Origin: Bog-113 sp963752695
Lineage (GTDB): Bacteria; Acidobacteriota; Terriglobia; Bryobacterales; Bryobacteraceae
Reading direction: 5' to 3'
Assembly: GCA_963752695.1 (NCBI GenBank)
Contig: CAVVZB010000001.1
Span: 1 to 64,000, forward strand
Length of the DNA: 64,000 nt
Below the pieces are notes generated by a model that was given only the letters and a program-made list of their open reading frames with translations, was not told the origin of the DNA and searched no databases. Made by a program: the position numbers and the translations under genes. Shown here piece by piece: positions 15,827 through 25,085 of the stretch (positions within the stretch are counted from its first letter, which is position 1; each line of letters starts with the position of its first letter).

Positions 15827-17250
15827 CGGGCGGGAATCTGACCGGGGATGATGAACGAAGCCGGCTGAATACTGAACAGTCCTGTCGGTGGCGAATCCGG
15901 GCGGGCATGTTCGCGCGGATCAGAGGCGAGCAACGTGCCAACCAGATCGTAATCATGCGCTTCGGTGATGCGCAGCATGCGGATCTGGCCCGCGCGCGGT
16001 TCATCACCTTCAAAATCGTTAATCAGCGTGACGCCATCGATTTCCGGCGCTTGCGACGGCATGCGGCCCTGCCACAAAAGATCGGTCTCGCTCGATAGTC
16101 CCTCGACAAGAATGGGAACCTCGCGCCCTACCGTGCGGCGATTCCGCGCAGCCGAGATCTTGCGCTGCAAGCCCATAAGAACGCGCTTGCGATTGTAAAT
16201 TGTGCGTCCATCGACTTTGTTATCGAGTTCGTAGCTGCGGCTGCTGTCCTCGTCGGAATAGGAGAACACTCCGAGACGATCGAATTGGGCAGCCTTCACG
16301 AACTGGCACAGCTCTTCGAACTCGCTTTGCGTCTCGCCGGGAAAACCTACGATGAAGCTTGTACGGATAGCGACGCCAGGAATGGTTTGACGTATCCGTT
16401 CCAGCAGCTTTAAGAAGATGTTGCCATTCGCCCCACGCCGCATGCGCTTGAGCACGTTACCGCTAGCGTGTTGGAGAGGGATATCGATGTACTTCACCAA
16501 AGCCGTGTGCCGCGCGATGGTATCGAGCAGCGTCTGTGTAACGCGATTGGGATACGCGTAGAGAAATCGGACCCATTTCTCCTGCTCGGTTTCAATTTCG
16601 GCAAGCCGCCCCAGCAAGTGCGCTAACCCATCTTTCAGACCGAAATCTTCGCCATAGCAGGTAGTATCCTGGCCGATCAAATTGATCTCGCGAACGCCTT
16701 GCCCGAACAGGCGCGTGGCCTCCGCGACTACGGATTCCAAGCGGCGGCTACGGAATTTGCCGCGATACTGCGGAATCACACAAAAGCTGCAAGGATGATC
16801 GCAGCCCTCGGCGATCTTGATGTAGGCAAAGTGGCGGGGAGTGGCGAAAACGCGCGGCGTAAGATCGTGATAAAGGTAGGGCTCGAGTGCCTGCGCCTGC
16901 GGCTCGATGCCCTCGCACACAGCCACAATTTTATCGATCTCGTTGGTGCCGATAACAGCGTCAACTTCCGGTATATCCTTCTGGATATCAGCGCGATAGC
17001 GTTCAACCAGGCATCCGGCCACGATCAATCGTTGGGCCCGGCCGACCTTCTTGTATTCCGCCATTTCCAAAATCGTGTCGACCGATTCTTTCTTGGCGGG
17101 GTCGATGAAGCTGCAGGTATTGACGACGAGCACATCGGCCTGATCAGGATGGGTGGTCAGTTCGTGGCCGCTGGCGGCAAGTTGACCCATCATCACTTCG
17201 CTGTCCACGAGATTCTTCGGACAGCCCAAACTTACAAAACCGACTTTCAA
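15823..17250 (-). CDS. rimO: Ribosomal protein S12 methylthiotransferase
   Basis: RimO adds a methylthio group to the conserved aspartate of ribosomal protein S12. It is 475 residues, slightly longer than usual because of a C-terminal tail. The N-terminal UPF0004 domain has the auxiliary cluster cysteines (SLGCPKNLVDSE, NTCSFIDPAK, VAGCLVERY). The radical-SAM core carries CDHPCSFC (CxxxCxxC), and a TRAM domain follows near 370-440. Its wording (GCPKNLVDSEVMMG) separates it from the tRNA enzyme MiaB. It heads the minus-strand run down to the FG-GAP gene. Confidence 0.96.
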   Translation of the reverse strand: MKVGFVSLGCPKNLVDSEVMMGQLAASGHELTTHPDQADVLVVNTCSFIDPAKKESVDTILEMAEYKKVGRAQRLIVAGCLVERYRADIQKDIPEVDAVIGTNEIDKIVAVCEGIEPQAQALEPYLYHDLTPRVFATPRHFAYIKIAEGCDHPCSFCVIPQYRGKFRSRRLESVVAEATRLFGQGVREINLIGQDTTCYGEDFGLKDGLAHLLGRLAEIETEQEKWVRFLYAYPNRVTQTLLDTIARHTALVKYIDIPLQHASGNVLKRMRRGANGNIFLKLLERIRQTIPGVAIRTSFIVGFPGETQSEFEELCQFVKAAQFDRLGVFSYSDEDSSRSYELDNKVDGRTIYNRKRVLMGLQRKISAARNRRTVGREVPILVEGLSSETDLLWQGRMPSQAPEIDGVTLINDFEGDEPRAGQIRMLRITEAHDYDLVGTLLASDPREHARPDSPPTGLFSIQPASFIIPGQIPAR

Positions 17251-17297
17251 CGTATCTTCCTGTGATTGGAGCTTAGATTTAGGATAGCATCGGGCCG

Positions 17298-17340
17298 GGG
17301 CTGGCAGAACCCAGCCCTTACCTCTACAATAAGCAGGAGG
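17298..17340 (+). promoter_or_regulatory. Hairpin and strong ribosome-binding site ahead of the 17346 gene
   Basis: A 7-bp stem GGGCTGG (17298-17304) / CCAGCCC (17311-17317) with a six-base loop lies between the divergent rimO and 17346 genes. A full AGGAGG at 17335-17340 sits 5 bp before the ATG at 17346, the clearest Shine-Dalgarno sequence of this part of the window. No T-run follows the hairpin, so a leader structure is more likely than a terminator. Confidence 0.45.
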
Positions 17341-17345
17341 TTTTC

Positions 17346-18488
17346 ATGCCTGCGCGTCTCATCAAATGCGTTGCACTCTGCGCCAGCTTTGTGGGGGTTA
17401 GCGCTTTCGCGGCTCCGCCACTGATCCACCAGGACTTTGAAGCGAGCGAAAGCGGCTGGACGGCGTTCGGTCCGGAGACAGCTCATGTCCATGTCACTCA
17501 CGATGCCACGACGGTGAAGAACGGCAAAGGAGCCTTGGAACTGGATTATGTGGCGTCTGCCTCCACGCCTGCGGCCGCCGCTCTCCCGGTGAAGCAGTCT
17601 TTGCAAAGTATGCAGTCGCTGGGACTTTGGCTGAGGGCCGAATCGGCAACCGCTGCCGCGATCACACTCAGCGAGAAGCAGGGCGGCCGATACATTAGCG
17701 TCTTTTGGCTGCAGCCGCAGATTTGGCAGCGCGTGGAATTGTCGCCTGACGACTTCTACCTGGCTCAGAATGCGAACGATCCCAAGGACCCTGACGGCAA
17801 GTTGGATCTCGATCAGATTGAAGCGATCAGCATTATTGATCTTAGCCAGATACTCAACTCTTCCATCGGACAAAAAAACGACCATATCGCAGCGGTAACT
17901 CACACTGGCCCGCAGAAACTGTATCTCGATGACTTTGAGGTAAGTGCGGATCGCCCAGCCTGGTATCATGCGCGCACCACTTATCACATCGATAGCTTCG
18001 ATCATCCGCAACTCAACTGGTTTACCTTCGGCGGTCCGGATTTGACTCTGGATACATCGCGGACCGTGATCCCAGGCAATGCCATGAAGGCTAGCTACCA
18101 CCAGATGGAGAGTACGTTCGTGCTGATGGCACACACGCTTCCACGGCAGGATTTCTCAGGGGCTACTCACTTAGCGTTCGACATCGCGTCCGAATCCGAT
18201 GCCCACATCATGTTCGTGCTGGAAAATCAAACACCTCCGAACGCCCGCTATCACGTTGACGTGGAAGTGAAGGGAGGCGGGAAGGCAGATCACCGCGAAG
18301 TGGCTTTATCGGCGTTCGTTCCGGACGAAGCGGCGCAGGCAGATGGAAAGCTGAATCTCAGTGAACTGAAGACAATCATGTTTTTGGATATCACGGGCGC
18401 GTACACCGAACAAGAGGCTCCCAACACTGTTTGGATCGGGAACATCAACATGGCGAAGGTCACGTCTGCTGCCAAGCAACTGAAGTAA
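17346..18488 (+). CDS. Secreted protein with two tandem carbohydrate-binding-like beta-sandwich domains
   Basis: The 380 residues begin with a signal peptide ending near AFAAPP. The mature protein appears to be one domain repeated twice: FEASESGWTAFG with DGKLDLDQIEAISIIDLS in the first copy, FDHPQLNWFTFGG with DGKLNLSELKTIMFLDIT in the second. The pattern (opening W, closing D-G-K-L-x-L acidic segment) is like galactose-binding or CBM-type jelly rolls. There are no catalytic motifs. It is likely a periplasmic or extracellular binding protein; the ligand is unknown. It is alone between rimO (divergent) and folK (convergent). Confidence 0.7.
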   Translation: MPARLIKCVALCASFVGVSAFAAPPLIHQDFEASESGWTAFGPETAHVHVTHDATTVKNGKGALELDYVASASTPAAAALPVKQSLQSMQSLGLWLRAESATAAAITLSEKQGGRYISVFWLQPQIWQRVELSPDDFYLAQNANDPKDPDGKLDLDQIEAISIIDLSQILNSSIGQKNDHIAAVTHTGPQKLYLDDFEVSADRPAWYHARTTYHIDSFDHPQLNWFTFGGPDLTLDTSRTVIPGNAMKASYHQMESTFVLMAHTLPRQDFSGATHLAFDIASESDAHIMFVLENQTPPNARYHVDVEVKGGGKADHREVALSAFVPDEAAQADGKLNLSELKTIMFLDITGAYTEQEAPNTVWIGNINMAKVTSAAKQLK

Positions 18489-18494
18489 CGTGGC

Positions 18495-18983
18495 CTACGT
18501 AGCGCCGCCAACATATCGCTGAATGTTTTGACCGTCCACGGCGGCGAGCATCTTGGCCACACTCCGCCCATTCACCGGATCGCGAAACCCGGGTTCCAAA
18601 TCCGCCAGTGGTTGCAGCACGAATCTACGCTCGGCGTAACGGGGATGCGGAACCTTCAAGCGTGAGTTAGAGATCACCTGATCGCCATAGAAAAGCAGAT
18701 CGATGTCGATGGTTCGAGGACCGTTTCTGATCGCGCGCTGCCGCTTTAACCGCGCCTCAACCGCTTCGCAACACTCCAGGACTTCGAGCGGCGCAAGCGA
18801 AGTTTCGGCGGCCGCGACCAGGTTGAGAAACCAGTCCTGTTCCAGGTAACCTTGGGGCGCGGTTTCGTAAATCGGCGACACGCGTTCGATCTTCAGGTCC
18901 GAGGTCTGTAGCAATTCGAGAGCGCGGCGCAAGTTACTTTCGCGATCACCCAGGTTGGAACCCAGACCAAGCCAAACACGCAT
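18495..18983 (-). CDS. folK: 2-amino-4-hydroxy-6-hydroxymethyldihydropteridine pyrophosphokinase
   Basis: HPPK transfers pyrophosphate from ATP to the pterin in folate synthesis. The 162 residues show the family landmarks: GLGSNLGDRESNLRRAL at the start, SPIYETAPQG, FLNLVAAAET, and RTIDIDLLFYGD followed by VPHPRYAERRFVLQPL. The ATG shares one base with the ruvB stop (TGATG), so it is coupled to Holliday-junction genes, an arrangement not tied to function. Confidence 0.96.
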   Translation of the reverse strand: MRVWLGLGSNLGDRESNLRRALELLQTSDLKIERVSPIYETAPQGYLEQDWFLNLVAAAETSLAPLEVLECCEAVEARLKRQRAIRNGPRTIDIDLLFYGDQVISNSRLKVPHPRYAERRFVLQPLADLEPGFRDPVNGRSVAKMLAAVDGQNIQRYVGGAT

Positions 18984-20011
18984 CAGAACAGCGGCGGCTG
19001 ATGATTGCCGCGATGATGCTTGTCGATACCGAAGTAGTCGAAAGCGCGATCAGTGCCCATCCGCCCTCGTGGCGTGCGATTGATAAAGCCGAGCTGGATG
19101 AGGTATGGCTCGTAGACTTCTTCGATCGTCTCCGGTTCTTCACCGATAGAAGCGCCGATAGTGTTTACACCCACCGGGCCGCCGCGATACTTCTCCAGCA
19201 CGGTCCGCATGATTTTTCGATCGATCTCATCGAGGCCGAAACGATCGACCTCAAGCAGGTCAAGAGCAACTTCGGCAACTGCGCGCGTGATGTGACCGCC
19301 CGCGCGAACCTGTGCGTAATCGCGAACGCGCCTCAGTAGCCGGTTCCCGATACGAGGCGTGCCCCGGCTTCGACGCGCGATCTCCTCCGCGCCCGCATCA
19401 TCGATGTCCACCGCCAGCAGACGCGCGGAGCGCTCAACAATGGTCTTGAGTTCGGCCACGTCGTAGGGATTCAAACGCAGCACCAAGCCGAAGCGACCGC
19501 GCATCGGCGCGCTTACCAATCCTTGGCGGGTGGTGGCCCCAATCGCCGTGAACCGCGGCAGCGGAATGGAATGCGTGCGCGCGCCGGGACCGCTGCCGAT
19601 CAGGATGTCCAAGTGAAAGTCTTCGAGCGCCGAGTACAACATCTCTTCGATGTCCGGCAGCAGCCGATGAATCTCGTCGATGAAGAAGACCTGCTTCGGC
19701 TGCAGCGTGCTGAGGATTCCCGAAAGGTCCAGCTTCTTTTGAAGAACCGGCCCGGAAGTCTGCTGAAAGGTGACCTCCAATTCTTCGGCAATGATCGCGC
19801 CTAGAGTCGTCTTCCCCAGCCCGGGGGGCCCGTACAACAGAACGTGATCCATCGCTTCACCGCGGTGGCGGGCGGCTTCAATCGCAATCGCGAGGTTCTC
19901 TTTCAGCTTGGCCTGACCGGTGAAGTCCTGTAGACGGCGCGGGCGCAGGCTAGCCTCAAATTGCGCGTCATCCGGATTCGGCGAGGCCGAGGTTAGCTTC
20001 CGATCATTCAT
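18983..20011 (-). CDS. ruvB: Holliday junction branch-migration ATPase RuvB
   Basis: RuvB is the hexameric motor that drives branch migration with RuvA. Its 342 residues are the normal length. Features: LRPRRLQDFTGQAKLKENL at the start, Walker A YGPPGLGKTTLG, Walker B FIDEIHRL, sensor 1 and arginine-finger segment (IGATTRQGLVSAPMRGRFG), and the winged-helix C-terminus ending YLIQLGFINRTPRGR. It follows ruvA by 13 bp and precedes folK with overlap. There is no ruvC here. Confidence 0.98.
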   Translation of the reverse strand: MNDRKLTSASPNPDDAQFEASLRPRRLQDFTGQAKLKENLAIAIEAARHRGEAMDHVLLYGPPGLGKTTLGAIIAEELEVTFQQTSGPVLQKKLDLSGILSTLQPKQVFFIDEIHRLLPDIEEMLYSALEDFHLDILIGSGPGARTHSIPLPRFTAIGATTRQGLVSAPMRGRFGLVLRLNPYDVAELKTIVERSARLLAVDIDDAGAEEIARRSRGTPRIGNRLLRRVRDYAQVRAGGHITRAVAEVALDLLEVDRFGLDEIDRKIMRTVLEKYRGGPVGVNTIGASIGEEPETIEEVYEPYLIQLGFINRTPRGRMGTDRAFDYFGIDKHHRGNHQPPLF

Positions 20012-20024
20012 TCCAAGAACTCAA

Positions 20025-20621
20025 TTATCGAACGTACTCGAGCGCTCGCCGGAACAGTGTCTCGAAGCCGTCCGTTGGCCCCGCCGTTACCCGCGCCTTA
20101 CGCGCCGCGGCTTCCGCCATGGGCCGGGCGCATCCCAGATTGAGCAGCGCCGAAAGAACATCGCGATCCACATCGGACAACGCGGGTTCATCGGCCGGAA
20201 CGCCCGGAGACGTCACCGGCGCGAGCAGCTTGTCTTTCAACTCCAGAATCATGCGTTCGGCGGTCTTCTTCCCGACCCCGGGAATGCGCACCAGCCTTTC
20301 CACTTCACTGTTGCGAATGGCTCGGATTAAATCTGGCGCCGCTAATCCGGAAAGGATCGTGATGGCAAGCTTCGGGCCGATGCCGCTGACGCCGATCAGC
20401 TTTTCGAACACTTGCTTTTCTTCGAAGCTGGCAAAACCGAACAGCGCGATCGCATCCTCACGGACGTGCGTATGGATGCGTAGCAACGCTTCCTCGCCGG
20501 CGTTCGGAAGCAGTGAAAAAGTGGAAACGGGAATGGTGACTTCATACCCCACGCCGGCCACGTCGACAACGACCTGGTTGGGGCTTTTCTCGGCAAGACG
20601 GCCGCGCAGCAGGGCTATCAT
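20025..20621 (-). CDS. ruvA: Holliday junction DNA helicase subunit RuvA
   Basis: RuvA binds four-way junctions and loads RuvB. The 198 residues contain the N-terminal OB fold (MIALLRGRLAEKSPNQVVVD), the two helix-hairpin-helix motifs (LIGVSGIGPKLAITILSGL and LVRIPGVGKKTAERMILEL), and the flexible C-terminal domain that touches RuvB. The start lies 10 bp from the divergent rsmE start, so both promoters must lie inside the opposite genes or overlap. Confidence 0.97.
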   Translation of the reverse strand: MIALLRGRLAEKSPNQVVVDVAGVGYEVTIPVSTFSLLPNAGEEALLRIHTHVREDAIALFGFASFEEKQVFEKLIGVSGIGPKLAITILSGLAAPDLIRAIRNSEVERLVRIPGVGKKTAERMILELKDKLLAPVTSPGVPADEPALSDVDRDVLSALLNLGCARPMAEAAARKARVTAGPTDGFETLFRRALEYVR

Positions 20622-20631
20622 CTAATGCATC

Positions 20632-21333
20632 ATGGCACGCAGACGCTTTTTTGTGGACGCCATTCAGGAAGGCGTGGCGAAGCTCACGGGCGAGGATGCG
20701 GCACATCTAACGCGCGTTCTGCGCGTGGAAGCCGGCCAACGGTTCGAGATTTCCGATAATCACAAAGCCTGGCTGGCCGAAGTCATTGAAGCGCGGAAGT
20801 CCGTGGTCGAGTTTCGCGTGATCGAGCCGCTTCCGGACGCACCGGACACAATTCCGATACATCTCTTCGCGGCGCTATTTAAGTTCGACCGCCTGGAGTG
20901 GATGATCGAGAAAGCGACGGAGTTGGGCGTGGACCGCATCGTCCCGGTCGAAACTGAACGGAGCGAGCGCGGTCTGTTCGATGCCGCGCAGAAGCGGGTG
21001 GAGCGATGGCGGAAAATCGCGCGCGAGGCCAGTCAGCAATCCCGGCGCACGCGCATGCCAGTGATTGACACCGCCATCCGTTTTCGTCAGTTGAAGGGCG
21101 AGGGCAGCCGCTACTTGCTGGATGAGCTTCCAGGGACACCGAAGCTGCCCGCGCCTGATCGAGCTTCGCGGGCAGTCTCGCTGCTGGTCGGCCCTGAAGG
21201 TGGCTGGACGCCGGAGGAACGCGCCGCCGCCATCGAGGCGGGCTGGACACCTGGCTCTCTGGGGCCGGATATCTTGCGCGCGGAGACGGCGGCCATCGCT
21301 GGTATCGCGATCCTGAAACACGCCCTCTCATAA
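20632..21333 (+). CDS. rsmE: 16S rRNA m3U1498 methyltransferase
   Basis: RsmE is a SPOUT-class enzyme that methylates U1498 of 16S rRNA. The 233 residues show the PUA-like N-terminus (GEDAAHLTRVLRVEAGQRF), the segment MIEKATELGVDRIVPV, and the SPOUT knot LLVGPEGGWTPEE and LGPDILRAETAAIAGIAIL that binds S-adenosylmethionine. The next gene begins 12 bp after its stop. Confidence 0.96.
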   Translation: MARRRFFVDAIQEGVAKLTGEDAAHLTRVLRVEAGQRFEISDNHKAWLAEVIEARKSVVEFRVIEPLPDAPDTIPIHLFAALFKFDRLEWMIEKATELGVDRIVPVETERSERGLFDAAQKRVERWRKIAREASQQSRRTRMPVIDTAIRFRQLKGEGSRYLLDELPGTPKLPAPDRASRAVSLLVGPEGGWTPEERAAAIEAGWTPGSLGPDILRAETAAIAGIAILKHALS

Positions 21334-21345
21334 ACTGGGAGACTG

Positions 21346-22515
21346 ATGAACGCTGTCGTCGCGTATTTACTGGGTCTCATCACATTCCTCCCCACTCTGG
21401 TGATCCAAATCCTGATTGCTCGCGAGGCAAGCCATCGTTGGCCACGGCTGCGCAATTTGTTCTACGGTCTAGGAGCAGTCCCCCTGGTTCTTTGGGTTAT
21501 CGGATTTCCGGCATTCGGTGGCGGCATTCACGGACCTAACTGGCTGCAGTTTGCCGTTGGGTTCTGGCTCTATGCGGCTGTGCCTGCTTATCTCATCTAC
21601 CAACTTGTGGCCTGGATGATGCGAGCTCTATGGCGCACGCCCGGTCGCGCTCAGCCCGGCGCTGCTTCGGCCGGTATGGGACGCCGCGACGTCATTCGCA
21701 CAGGCGCGCTAGCGACAGCAGCGGTTCCGGTTGCCGTAGCGCTGTACGGAACATTCATCGAGCGAACCGCGTTCGGCGTGCAGGAGGTGGAAGTGCCCAT
21801 GCCGAATCTGCCTCCTGGTCTCGAAGGCTTCCGCATCCTACAGCTGAGCGACGTTCATCGAAGCGCGTTTCTCAGTCAGAGGCTGCTGAGCCGGGTCGTG
21901 GATGCCGCGCGCGAACTGAAGAGTGACCTCATCGTTCACACGGGCGACTTCATTTCGACTAAGGGCGACCCCATCGACGATTGTCTGAAGGAACTGGCCC
22001 GCCTGCATGGCTCCGGGCAATCGTTCGGCTGCATGGGTAACCATGAGGTGTACGCCGAAGCGATGGATTACCTGCCCGATCAGGCCGAGAAGCTGGGAAT
22101 TCAGATTCTACAATCGCGCGCGAAGCTCATTCGCTGGAACGGCGCGCAGATCAATCTGATTGGCGTAGATTACCAAAGCTTTTCTGAACGCGCGCACTAT
22201 CTTGAAGACGCCGAGTCGCTGGTGGTCCCCGGCGCGTTCAACATCCTGCTCTCGCATAATCCCGATGTGTTTCCGAAGGCGGCCAAAATAGGCTGTGACT
22301 TGACGATGTCGGGACATACGCACGGGGGCCAGGTGCGTACCGAAATCCTGCATCACGACGTGGACCTGGCGCGAGTCTACACGCCTTACGTCGCGGGTCT
22401 GTATCGATCAGGCGATCGGGCCTGCTACGTGACTCGCGGTATCGGTTCGATTGGGATGCCGACCCGCATTGGCGCACCACCCGAGATCACACTTCTACGC
22501 CTGACGCGAGCTTGA
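21346..22515 (+). CDS. Membrane-anchored metallophosphoesterase (YkuE/YaeI type)
   Basis: The 389-residue protein has three N-terminal membrane spans up to about residue 95, then a basic GRRDVIRTGALATAA segment resembling a Tat-like anchor. A calcineurin-type phosphoesterase follows with all metal motifs: LQLSDVHRSAF, VHTGDFIS, GCMGNHEVY, LLSHNPDVF and MSGHTHGGQ. Relatives cleave cell-envelope phospholipid or lipid A intermediates. Its TGA overlaps the TTG start of a second phosphoesterase, so the two are coupled. Confidence 0.9.
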   Translation: MNAVVAYLLGLITFLPTLVIQILIAREASHRWPRLRNLFYGLGAVPLVLWVIGFPAFGGGIHGPNWLQFAVGFWLYAAVPAYLIYQLVAWMMRALWRTPGRAQPGAASAGMGRRDVIRTGALATAAVPVAVALYGTFIERTAFGVQEVEVPMPNLPPGLEGFRILQLSDVHRSAFLSQRLLSRVVDAARELKSDLIVHTGDFISTKGDPIDDCLKELARLHGSGQSFGCMGNHEVYAEAMDYLPDQAEKLGIQILQSRAKLIRWNGAQINLIGVDYQSFSERAHYLEDAESLVVPGAFNILLSHNPDVFPKAAKIGCDLTMSGHTHGGQVRTEILHHDVDLARVYTPYVAGLYRSGDRACYVTRGIGSIGMPTRIGAPPEITLLRLTRA

Positions 22516-23252
22516 ACCCTTTGAAATACTTGATCGTTAGCGATATTCACGGCAACTGGGAAGCTCTGACCGCCGTGCTTGAAGATGCAGGCGGGCAATA
22601 CGAAACCATTCTGTGCTGTGGCGATCTGGTGGGGTACGGGGCCGATCCGAATCGCGTCACGGAATGGGCTCGTCAGAGTGGCGCCCTGGTGATCCGCGGC
22701 AATCACGATCGTGCGTGCGCTTCATTGACCGGAGTTGAATGGTTCAACCCGTGGGCTCAGGCTGCGACACGGTGGACCAACGCGGTCCTTAGCCCTGAGA
22801 ATCGAACCTGGCTCGAAACCCTGCCATCCGGCCCCCGGAGCGTGGAAGACTTTCAAATCGTGCACGGGTCTCCAGCGAACGAAGACGAGTATGTGCTGAC
22901 TCTTGGGGACGCGGCTGAAGTATTTGCCCATGCGCAGGCGGCGCTCATCTTCTTCGGTCACACGCACGTGCAATGCGCCTTCGAGCATTCCCGGATGCGG
23001 ACCTGGCGGTTGACCGAAACAGAACCGCGCGGCCCGATTCACGTTGAGGAAACATCGGCATACTTGATCAATCCTGGCTCCGTTGGCCAACCCCGCGATG
23101 GCGATTGGCGGGCAGCTTACGCTCTCTTCGACAGTTCGTCGCGCCTGATCACGTTGCACCGGGTGGCCTACGATGTCGCGACAGCGCAGCAAAAGATTAT
23201 TGACGCGAACCTCCCGCCAGTTCTAGCCGAGCGCCTCAGTTCTGGCCATTGA
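22512..23252 (+). CDS. Cytosolic metallophosphoesterase (YfcE/MJ0936-like)
   Basis: The 246 residues start at TTG 22512, overlapping the previous stop (TTGA). The motifs are IVSDIHGNWEALTAVL, LCCGDLVGYGADPNRV, IRGNHDRAC, and FFGHTHVQ with INPGSVGQPRDGD. This is the small phosphodiesterase group that acts on nucleotides or phosphoproteins. No membrane span is seen, so it works in the cytoplasm, unlike its coupled partner. The substrate is not predictable from the sequence. Confidence 0.9.
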   Translation: MNPLKYLIVSDIHGNWEALTAVLEDAGGQYETILCCGDLVGYGADPNRVTEWARQSGALVIRGNHDRACASLTGVEWFNPWAQAATRWTNAVLSPENRTWLETLPSGPRSVEDFQIVHGSPANEDEYVLTLGDAAEVFAHAQAALIFFGHTHVQCAFEHSRMRTWRLTETEPRGPIHVEETSAYLINPGSVGQPRDGDWRAAYALFDSSSRLITLHRVAYDVATAQQKIIDANLPPVLAERLSSGH

Positions 23253-23321
23253 TGGGCCTGCCTGAATTGTCGCGCGGTTACAGCTTGCTACTCGAACGGT
23301 GGGTCGGCTACCCTCGCAAGA

Positions 23322-25064
23322 GTGATTCGCGTCTGGCGTAAGTTTTCTCTTTTCCCCGCGACCCGGGATTCGGCCAAGCGAGTGTTCGGACCAGCTGACC
23401 TGGCGGTTGGTTTGGGAACGCTCGCGTTGCTCTATGTGGTGGCGCGCGTCGGAGCGGAAAGCCTGGTCCGATTCAGCCCTCCGGACATGCTGCCCACAGT
23501 CAGTCTGGATCCGATCAACCTGCCTAACTATGCAGCACGATCCACGCTGCGCATGTTTCTGGCTCTGATCTTCTCTACCCTCTTCACTTTTGTGTACGGG
23601 TATGCCGCCGCGCGCAGCCGCCGCGCCGAACGCGTGCTGGTGCCATTGCTCGACATCTTGCAGTCGGTTCCGGTATTAGGTTTCCTTTCAATTACAGTAA
23701 CGGCTTTCATTGCCCTATTCCGCGGGAGTCTGCTTGGTCTGGAAGCGGCATCCATCTTCGCCATCTTCACTGGCCAGGCGTGGAATATGACGTTCTCGTT
23801 CTACCAATCCCTGCGGACGATCCCACGTGAGTTGGATGAGATGGCCTCTCTCTACCGGCTTTCGCTATGGGAACGCTTCACGCGCCTGGAGTTGCCATCG
23901 TCGGTGATCGGGCTGGTCTGGAACGGAATGATGAGCTTCGGAGGCGGCTGGTTCTTCTTGGCGGCCAGCGAAGCGATCAGCGTTCTCAATCACAGTTACA
24001 CGCTTCCGGGAATCGGATCGTACGTGGCGGCTGCTACGGCGGCGCGGGACTTTCGCGCACTCGGCTGGGCGATTCTGACGATGATCATTCTCATTCTGGC
24101 CATCGACCAATTCTTCTGGCGTCCACTGGTCACGCTGGCGGACATGTACAAGCTCGAACTCTCAGCCGGCGAAACACTGCACTTCTGGGTGGTCGATCTG
24201 TGGCGTGCCGCGAAGCTGCCCCACTACACCGGCGTGCTGTTCGGCCCGGCATGGCGCGCCATCGATGGTTGGATGAGCCGCGCAACGCAGGTCTCGACTG
24301 CGGCAGGGGAAGCGGCAGTGGAAAAGAGCGATCGCCTTTATGACGGTATTCTCCTCCTGATCTCCGCGTTCTTGCTCTATCTTGGCGTGCGGTTCGTGCT
24401 CTCCGAGGTGGGCCTTCGCGAGGTCGGATCTGCGGCGTTACTGGGCCTTTTCACTGCAATCCGCGTGTTCTTCCTGCTGGTCGCGAGCACCCTCATCTGG
24501 ACCCCAATTGGCGTCGCGATCGGATTCAATCCGCGGCTCTCTCGCATTTCGCAGCCGATCGTGCAGTTATTGGCGTCGTTCCCCGCAAACTTCGTTTTTC
24601 CGTTTGCCACTCTCGGCTTCATCAAAGCCGGAATCAATTTGAACTATGGCTGCGTTCTCCTGATGGCCTTGGGCGCGCAATGGTATCTACTCTTTAACGT
24701 GATCGGCGGCGCGCAAAGCATTCCGAACGATCTGCGGGAGATGGGACGAAGTATCGGGCTGCGGAAAAGCAATGCCTGGCGTTATCTGATCGGACCGGGC
24801 ATATTCGGGTCCTGGGTAACGGGCGCGATCACGGCGTCGGGCGGCGCGTGGAATGCGAGCATCGTCTCCGAACTCGTCTCGTGGGGCAATACGACATTGG
24901 TCGCTCGCGGCTTAGGATCTTACATCGCCGAAGCCACCGGCAAGGGCGATTGGCCGCGCATCGTGCTTGGCGTGGGATTAATGAGCGTGTTCGTAGTGGG
25001 AGTTAACCAGATTCTCTGGCGCCCGTTATACCGACTCTCGGAGACTAGGTTCCGGCTCGGGTAA
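23322..25064 (+). CDS. ABC transporter permease, two permease domains fused
   Basis: The 580-residue membrane protein (GTG start) holds two BPD_transp_1 permease domains in one chain. The first spans about 70-290 with an EAA loop around SLRTIPRELDEMASLYRL; the second spans 370-575 with SIPNDLREMGRSIGLRKS. This type belongs to the NitT/TauT-like importers. No ATPase or binding-protein gene is adjacent, so partners must be encoded elsewhere. It converges on phoU. Substrate is unknown; taurine, nitrate, sulfonate or a pyrimidine precursor are typical for the group. Confidence 0.87.
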   Translation: MIRVWRKFSLFPATRDSAKRVFGPADLAVGLGTLALLYVVARVGAESLVRFSPPDMLPTVSLDPINLPNYAARSTLRMFLALIFSTLFTFVYGYAAARSRRAERVLVPLLDILQSVPVLGFLSITVTAFIALFRGSLLGLEAASIFAIFTGQAWNMTFSFYQSLRTIPRELDEMASLYRLSLWERFTRLELPSSVIGLVWNGMMSFGGGWFFLAASEAISVLNHSYTLPGIGSYVAAATAARDFRALGWAILTMIILILAIDQFFWRPLVTLADMYKLELSAGETLHFWVVDLWRAAKLPHYTGVLFGPAWRAIDGWMSRATQVSTAAGEAAVEKSDRLYDGILLLISAFLLYLGVRFVLSEVGLREVGSAALLGLFTAIRVFFLLVASTLIWTPIGVAIGFNPRLSRISQPIVQLLASFPANFVFPFATLGFIKAGINLNYGCVLLMALGAQWYLLFNVIGGAQSIPNDLREMGRSIGLRKSNAWRYLIGPGIFGSWVTGAITASGGAWNASIVSELVSWGNTTLVARGLGSYIAEATGKGDWPRIVLGVGLMSVFVVGVNQILWRPLYRLSETRFRLG

Positions 25065-25085
25065 TCTCGACTCGATGCTGATCGC

